Below are positions 5,158-7,098 of a DNA stretch of 7,098 bases, piece by piece (position 1 is the stretch's first letter; every line of letters begins with the position of its first letter). A program made the translations under genes and the position numbers. A model generated the notes under the pieces. That model saw only the letters and a program-made list of their open reading frames with translations, was not told where the DNA came from and did no database searches. The stretch comes from an uncultured Bryobacteraceae bacterium (GTDB lineage Bacteria > Acidobacteriota > Terriglobia > Bryobacterales > Bryobacteraceae), in assembly GCA_937921835.1 (NCBI GenBank), contig CAKZVG010000632.1, positions 1 through 7,098 on the forward strand, given 5' to 3'.

Positions 5158-7098
5158 TCAAAACTCCAGTCTCAGATTGAGCTGGATGAAACGGCTCTGT
5201 CCGTTCTGTACGCTGACGCGCCCGAAGTTGGTGCTGGTCGGGTCGGTGTTCGGCGCGCCGAAGTTGGTGTGGTTGGTGGCGTTCAGCAGGTCCGCCGAGA
5301 CGGATGCGCGCAGCGACTCGGTGATGTGGAAACGGCGCAGGATTTTGACGTCCCAGTTGCGAATTCCGTCGGCGCGCAGCGCATCGGTGCGGGTCGGAAA
5401 CATGCGCACATGATAGACGCCGGGCTGCGCCGCCGCCCGGCCCTCGAATCCCTGGAAGTCCGGCGGCACGGCGCCCGCGCCGGTGTAGCGGATGGACGGG
5501 TCGAACCACAGGTGGAGGTCGCGTGAGTTCACGCCCGAGTGGTTGAACAGCTCACCCAGTTTTTCCAACTCGCCGTAGAAGAACCGGTTCCCGAAATTGA
5601 GCGGCGTGCCGTTCTGGTAGACATAGATCCAGCTTAGCTGCCAGCCGCCGGCGACGTGCCGCAGAGGGCCGGAGGAAACCCAGCGTTTCCCTTTTCCGAA
5701 AGGCGCTTCCCAGATCGCGCTCCAGACCAGCCGGTGCGGGCGCACCTGGTCGGCCGGACGCCAGGAGGGCGCGGCGTCGAACTCCTCATAGTAGAAATCC
5801 TGTTCGTGCGCGGCGGCGCGCGTGTAGAGCACCGCGGTTTGCAGCCCGCGCGCGAAGCGCCGCTCGAACTGGACCTGAAGGTCGTGGTATTCCACCGCGC
5901 CGCGCGCCTCCGAGAAGCTCACACCCGGACGCAAACCGCTGAGCGACGTCATGTGGGGATAGCCCCGCAGGAGGGCGTTCTTGCGGATGGTGCGGGAGGT
6001 GAAGAAGCTCTGCGTGTTCAGGTACTGGTAGAGCAGCGGGTCCGAGGCGCGCACGGCGCTGAGGTTGCCGATAAAGAAGGGGTTGGCGACGTTGCTGTTA
6101 AGGTCGTTGTCCAGCGCGTTGTTGCGGACGCTGCCCGTTGCCCAGTACTGCCGCGGGAGGAAGTCGACGCGCTGCGAGACGGGGATGCGCGACCAGGCGC
6201 CGTTGTAGGAGGCTTCGATGACCGTGTTGGGCGTAAGCTCGCGCTGGATGCCAATCCGCCAGCGCTGCTGGAAGCCGGGCGAGAACTCTCTGGGATCGAA
6301 GGTGAGGCCGCGGCCGGCCATGGCCGAAAGCCCCAGGCGGTTGCCGTACGGCGCATCGAAGCGGGTTCCGTCGGCGCGCACCGGGAACGGATCGGCCATC
6401 GGGTTGCGCGTCTCGCTAAGCCCGGAAGCCGCGCCCACGCCGCAGCAGAAGCTCGCACCCAAGTCGCTGCTGATGACCGTATTGGTGGGCTGGCTGAAGC
6501 CGAACTGGCTGGCGGTGGTGTTGTTGGCGTTGAAGGTGTCGTAGTACCAGCCGTAGCCGCTGCGCACCACGGTCTTGCTGTTGATCTGGTAGACCGCTCC
6601 GATGCGCGGCAGCAGCTTGTGGGTGCCGTCGGTGTAGGTATTCTTGCGGGTCCCCAGGTACTCGACGCCGCCCAAGGCGCGGAACTGGGCGGCGGGCAAT
6701 TCGGGGATGGGCGCGGCGGCGTAGGCGGCCGCCGCGGCGTCGCTGAAAGGCAGCTTGGCGTCGTACAGGAAACCGCCGCCGATGCCGCGGTTGAAGCGCT
6801 CGGTGATGCCGCCCTCGCGTTCATAGCGCAAGCCGGCGCTGAGGCGCAGGCGGCCGGTGAGGCGCCAGTCGTCCTGAACATAAAGGGAACGGAAGCGAGT
6901 CGACCAGTAGCCGGAGTCGTTGGTATCGATGGTGATGGTGGACGGCAGGCCCATCATAAACGCTGCCCATTCGAGCCCGTGGTTGGAGGCGGTGGTGGTG
7001 TTGTCCGCCTGGCGCATCCACTGGTTGTTGAAGGCAAAGCGGCCGGAGGAGTAGCCGGCCTCGCCCGAAGTGTACCAGTAGCGCCGCTCGCTGAATCC
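5158..7098 (-). CDS. TonB-dependent receptor, Oar-like (5' end outside window)
   Basis: This is the C-terminal 646 residues of an outer-membrane TonB-dependent receptor. The frame is open to the right edge, so ATG 7017 is an internal Met, not the start. The visible part is beta-barrel, with alternating aromatic and polar strands such as FRSLYVQDDWRLTGRLRLSA followed by GLRYERE, LLPRIGAVYQINSKTVVRSG followed by YGWYYDTFN, and RWRIGIQRELTPNTVIEASY. It ends with NATNHTNFGAPN, FGRV and FIQLNLRLEF, whose terminal Phe is the usual outer-membrane assembly signal. This style is typical of the large Oar/carboxypeptidase-regulatory receptors abundant in Acidobacteriota. In those proteins an N-terminal carboxypeptidase-like domain and plug come first; both would lie outside the window. 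The receptor would take up a substrate across the outer membrane using TonB energy, but the ligand cannot be told. It appears to head an operon with the FAD oxidoreductase 19 bases downstream. Confidence 0.9.
   Translation of the reverse strand, partial: GFSERRYWYTSGEAGYSSGRFAFNNQWMRQADNTTTASNHGLEWAAFMMGLPSTITIDTNDSGYWSTRFRSLYVQDDWRLTGRLRLSAGLRYEREGGITERFNRGIGGGFLYDAKLPFSDAAAAAYAAAPIPELPAAQFRALGGVEYLGTRKNTYTDGTHKLLPRIGAVYQINSKTVVRSGYGWYYDTFNANNTTASQFGFSQPTNTVISSDLGASFCCGVGAASGLSETRNPMADPFPVRADGTRFDAPYGNRLGLSAMAGRGLTFDPREFSPGFQQRWRIGIQRELTPNTVIEASYNGAWSRIPVSQRVDFLPRQYWATGSVRNNALDNDLNSNVANPFFIGNLSAVRASDPLLYQYLNTQSFFTSRTIRKNALLRGYPHMTSLSGLRPGVSFSEARGAVEYHDLQVQFERRFARGLQTAVLYTRAAAHEQDFYYEEFDAAPSWRPADQVRPHRLVWSAIWEAPFGKGKRWVSSGPLRHVAGGWQLSWIYVYQNGTPLNFGNRFFYGELEKLGELFNHSGVNSRDLHLWFDPSIRYTGAGAVPPDFQGFEGRAAAQPGVYHVRMFPTRTDALRADGIRNWDVKILRRFHITESLRASVSADLLNATNHTNFGAPNTDPTSTNFGRVSVQNGQSRFIQLNLRLEF

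Noticed and set aside
4032..5180. 382-codon plus-strand open frame
   Set aside because: It is antisense to the FAD oxidoreductase, which has a complete set of family motifs. The long opposite frame reflects high third-position GC.
6018..6881. 287-codon minus-strand open frame inside the receptor gene
   Set aside because: It is out of frame with the receptor and consists of Ala/Ser/Pro/Thr/Arg-rich low-complexity residues. The receptor frame shows barrel strands throughout.
7017..7017. ATG at 7017 as the receptor start
   Set aside because: The frame stays open through the right edge, and the 27 upstream codons encode barrel-like sequence (for example GRFAFNNQW) continuous with the rest. No ribosome binding site precedes 7017.

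Overview
The window is GC-rich bacterial chromosome with compact gene packing. It holds two divergent and two convergent transcription units and no RNA gene, mobile element or CRISPR array that I can see. The gene set suggests an Acidobacteriota genome, possibly of the Solibacter/Bryobacter type. It includes a large TonB-dependent receptor of the Oar/carboxypeptidase-regulatory style, tandem MacB-type permeases, a Tat-type FAD oxidoreductase, and a bifunctional penicillin-binding protein with an extra domain before its glycosyltransferase. This taxonomic reading is an inference from family style, not from a marker gene.

Layout. (1) Positions 1-1123, minus strand: N-terminal half of a class A penicillin-binding protein (PBP1b-like), cut off by the left edge. 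(2) Positions 1124-1271: a 148-base divergent intergenic region that must carry the promoters of both flanking units. (3) Positions 1272-3748, plus strand: two tandem MacB/FtsX-type ABC transporter permease genes that overlap by an ATGA. The first is interrupted by one in-frame amber codon at 2292-2294, while its frame stays open and conserved to the natural end at 2513. (4) Positions 3749-3785: a 37-base convergent gap. (5) Positions 3786-7098, minus strand: a probable operon in which a TonB-dependent receptor (5' end beyond the right edge) is followed after 19 bases by a FAD-dependent oxidoreductase with a twin-arginine N-terminus.

How the genes relate. The PBP builds peptidoglycan. The permease pair would form the membrane part of a MacB/LolCDE-like machine, but neither the ATPase nor a membrane-fusion protein is encoded beside it here. 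The receptor/oxidoreductase pair looks like an outer-membrane uptake plus periplasmic oxidation unit of unknown substrate. I found no clearly new system. The points most worth a second look are the lone amber codon in the first permease, with a plausible restart site three bases later, and the receptor-oxidoreductase pairing.
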